Assembly (NCBI GenBank): GCA_030643125.1
Contig: DAOWML010000125.1
Location: 1-7,006, forward strand
Direction: 5' to 3'
Length of the DNA: 7,006 bases
Source: Bacteroidales bacterium
GTDB lineage: Bacteria; Bacteroidota; Bacteroidia; Bacteroidales; UBA12077
The notes under the pieces: generated by a model
Seen by the model: only the letters and a program-made list of their open reading frames with translations
The model's database searches: none
Told to the model about the DNA's origin: nothing
Program-made: the position numbers and the translations under genes
Shown here: piece by piece, positions 6,829 to 7,006 of the stretch
Layout: each line of letters begins with the position of its first letter
Position numbering within the stretch: position 1 is the first letter of the stretch

Positions 6829-7006
6829 ATGAAAAGAGCTTTATTATTACTTATCATGTTTTTAATGCTGTCAACCATTTCAAAAAGCCAAATACTTATT
6901 TCTCTTGTTTTTGGTGATAAGTTGAATTCTGATAAGATTGAATTTGGTATAGATGGAGGTTTTAATTGGTCAAATATCAGCAATCTGGAAAATTCCGGTT
7001 TAAATA
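6829..7006 (+). CDS. PorT-like outer-membrane beta-barrel protein, N-terminal part (runs off right edge)
   Basis: The frame is open from the ATG at 6829 to the window end, giving 59 complete codons. The product starts MKRALLLLIMFLMLSTISKS, a signal peptide with likely cleavage at KS-Q (residues 20/21). The mature start reads ILISLVFGDKLNSDKIEFG, then GIDGGFNWSNISNL (39-52), which resembles the first barrel strand of Bacteroidota small outer-membrane barrel proteins usually annotated 'PorT family' or 'outer membrane beta-barrel domain'. Such proteins normally have about 200-250 residues. The leader is A-rich with no Shine-Dalgarno sequence. No promoter match or convincing terminator is seen in the 61 bases after the DcaP-like gene, so co-transcription with it is likely. 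The name marks a fold family and does not imply a role in type IX secretion. Confidence 0.72.
   Translation, partial: MKRALLLLIMFLMLSTISKSQILISLVFGDKLNSDKIEFGIDGGFNWSNISNLENSGLN

Overview
The window reads as chromosomal DNA from a member of the Bacteroidota. The DNA is AT-rich. Exported proteins have signal peptides ending in 'SQ'. Ribosome-binding sites are weak and A-rich rather than strong Shine-Dalgarno sequences. Two intergenic regions carry close matches to the Bacteroidota promoter element TAnnTTTG. The genus cannot be named from this sequence. No RNA gene, insertion sequence, CRISPR array or phage gene was found.

Left part (1-1934, minus strand): the start of an operon for a tripartite RND efflux pump. 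A lipoprotein-type periplasmic adaptor comes first. Eight bases later begins the inner-membrane RND transporter, which runs off the left edge after 253 codons. A TolC-type outer-membrane factor would be expected beyond that edge. The gap at 1935-2208 separates this operon from genes on the other strand and holds a good promoter for the pump.

Right part (2209-7006, plus strand): four consecutive genes, all apparently for outer-membrane beta-barrel proteins. In order they are an Omp85-type barrel without POTRA domains, a second Omp85-like protein with one POTRA domain and a divergent barrel, a DcaP-like porin, and the start of a PorT-like small barrel protein. The first two are 68 bases apart and may be co-transcribed. 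The DcaP-like gene has its own candidate promoter and may read through into the last gene.

The window is therefore entirely cell-envelope genes: efflux on one side and outer-membrane barrels on the other. The pump annotation is secure. The two Omp85-like genes are the least understood part: family membership is readable from motifs, but substrates and roles are not. I did not find convincing evidence of a wholly new system. The most interesting items are the side-by-side POTRA-less and POTRA-containing Omp85-like genes and an eight-G tract inside the second one.
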